Source: an uncultured Lysobacteraceae bacterium (GTDB lineage: Bacteria; Pseudomonadota; Gammaproteobacteria; Xanthomonadales; Xanthomonadaceae). From it: a DNA stretch of 8,435 nt. Numbering within the stretch: the first letter of the stretch is position 1; each line of letters begins with the position of its first letter. The notes below the pieces were generated by a model. It had not been told where the DNA came from. It searched no databases and worked only from the letters and a program-made list of their open reading frames with translations. The stretch is taken from positions 1 to 8,435 of the forward strand of contig CAMPJU010000046.1 of NCBI GenBank assembly GCA_946886995.1. Direction: 5' to 3'. The position numbers were made by a program, and so were the translations under genes. This document shows, piece after piece, positions 7,830 to 8,435 of the stretch.

Positions 7830-7839
7830 CGGCGTGGCC

Positions 7840-8435
<596 letters not shown>

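Overview
The window is GC-rich chromosomal DNA with compact, housekeeping-type gene content. The order pheS-pheT-ihfA-merR-tRNA-Pro on one strand, facing HNH nuclease-hypothetical-dxs on the other, together with the protein sequences, suggests a gammaproteobacterium of the Xanthomonadaceae/Lysobacteraceae (Lysobacter, Luteimonas or Xanthomonas relatives). This assignment comes from recalled family sequences, not from a search. There is no transposase, integrase, CRISPR array, phage gene or rRNA, and no gene-free stretch longer than about 150 bases.

Left part, plus strand (1-3523): the 3' end of an HNH endonuclease gene cut by the window edge; then an uncharacterised 355-residue protein with a receiver-like N-terminus, a Pro/Ala/Glu-rich linker and a conserved-looking C-terminal domain; then dxs, the first enzyme of the MEP isoprenoid pathway. 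dxs begins 10 bases after the upstream stop codon and has no visible Shine-Dalgarno sequence, so the two genes are probably translated in a coupled way.

Middle, minus strand (3539-4756): a secreted TraB/GumN-like protein that converges on dxs with only 15 bases between the stop codons, then a tRNA-Pro(GGG) gene with encoded CCA, its own TATAAT box and a strong hairpin terminator.

Right part, minus strand (4783-8435): the translation/nucleoid operon, in transcription order pheS (5' end outside the window), pheT, ihfA and a short MerR-family regulator. Spacings are 10 bases, 22 bases and an 8-base overlap. PheS and PheT together form phenylalanyl-tRNA synthetase, IhfA is one half of integration host factor, and the MerR protein is an uncharacterised DNA-binding partner conserved at this position.

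I see no complete new multi-gene system. The two items that most deserve a second look are the TraB/GumN-like protein, which lacks both GxxH motifs typical of its superfamily, and the receiver-like protein coupled to dxs.
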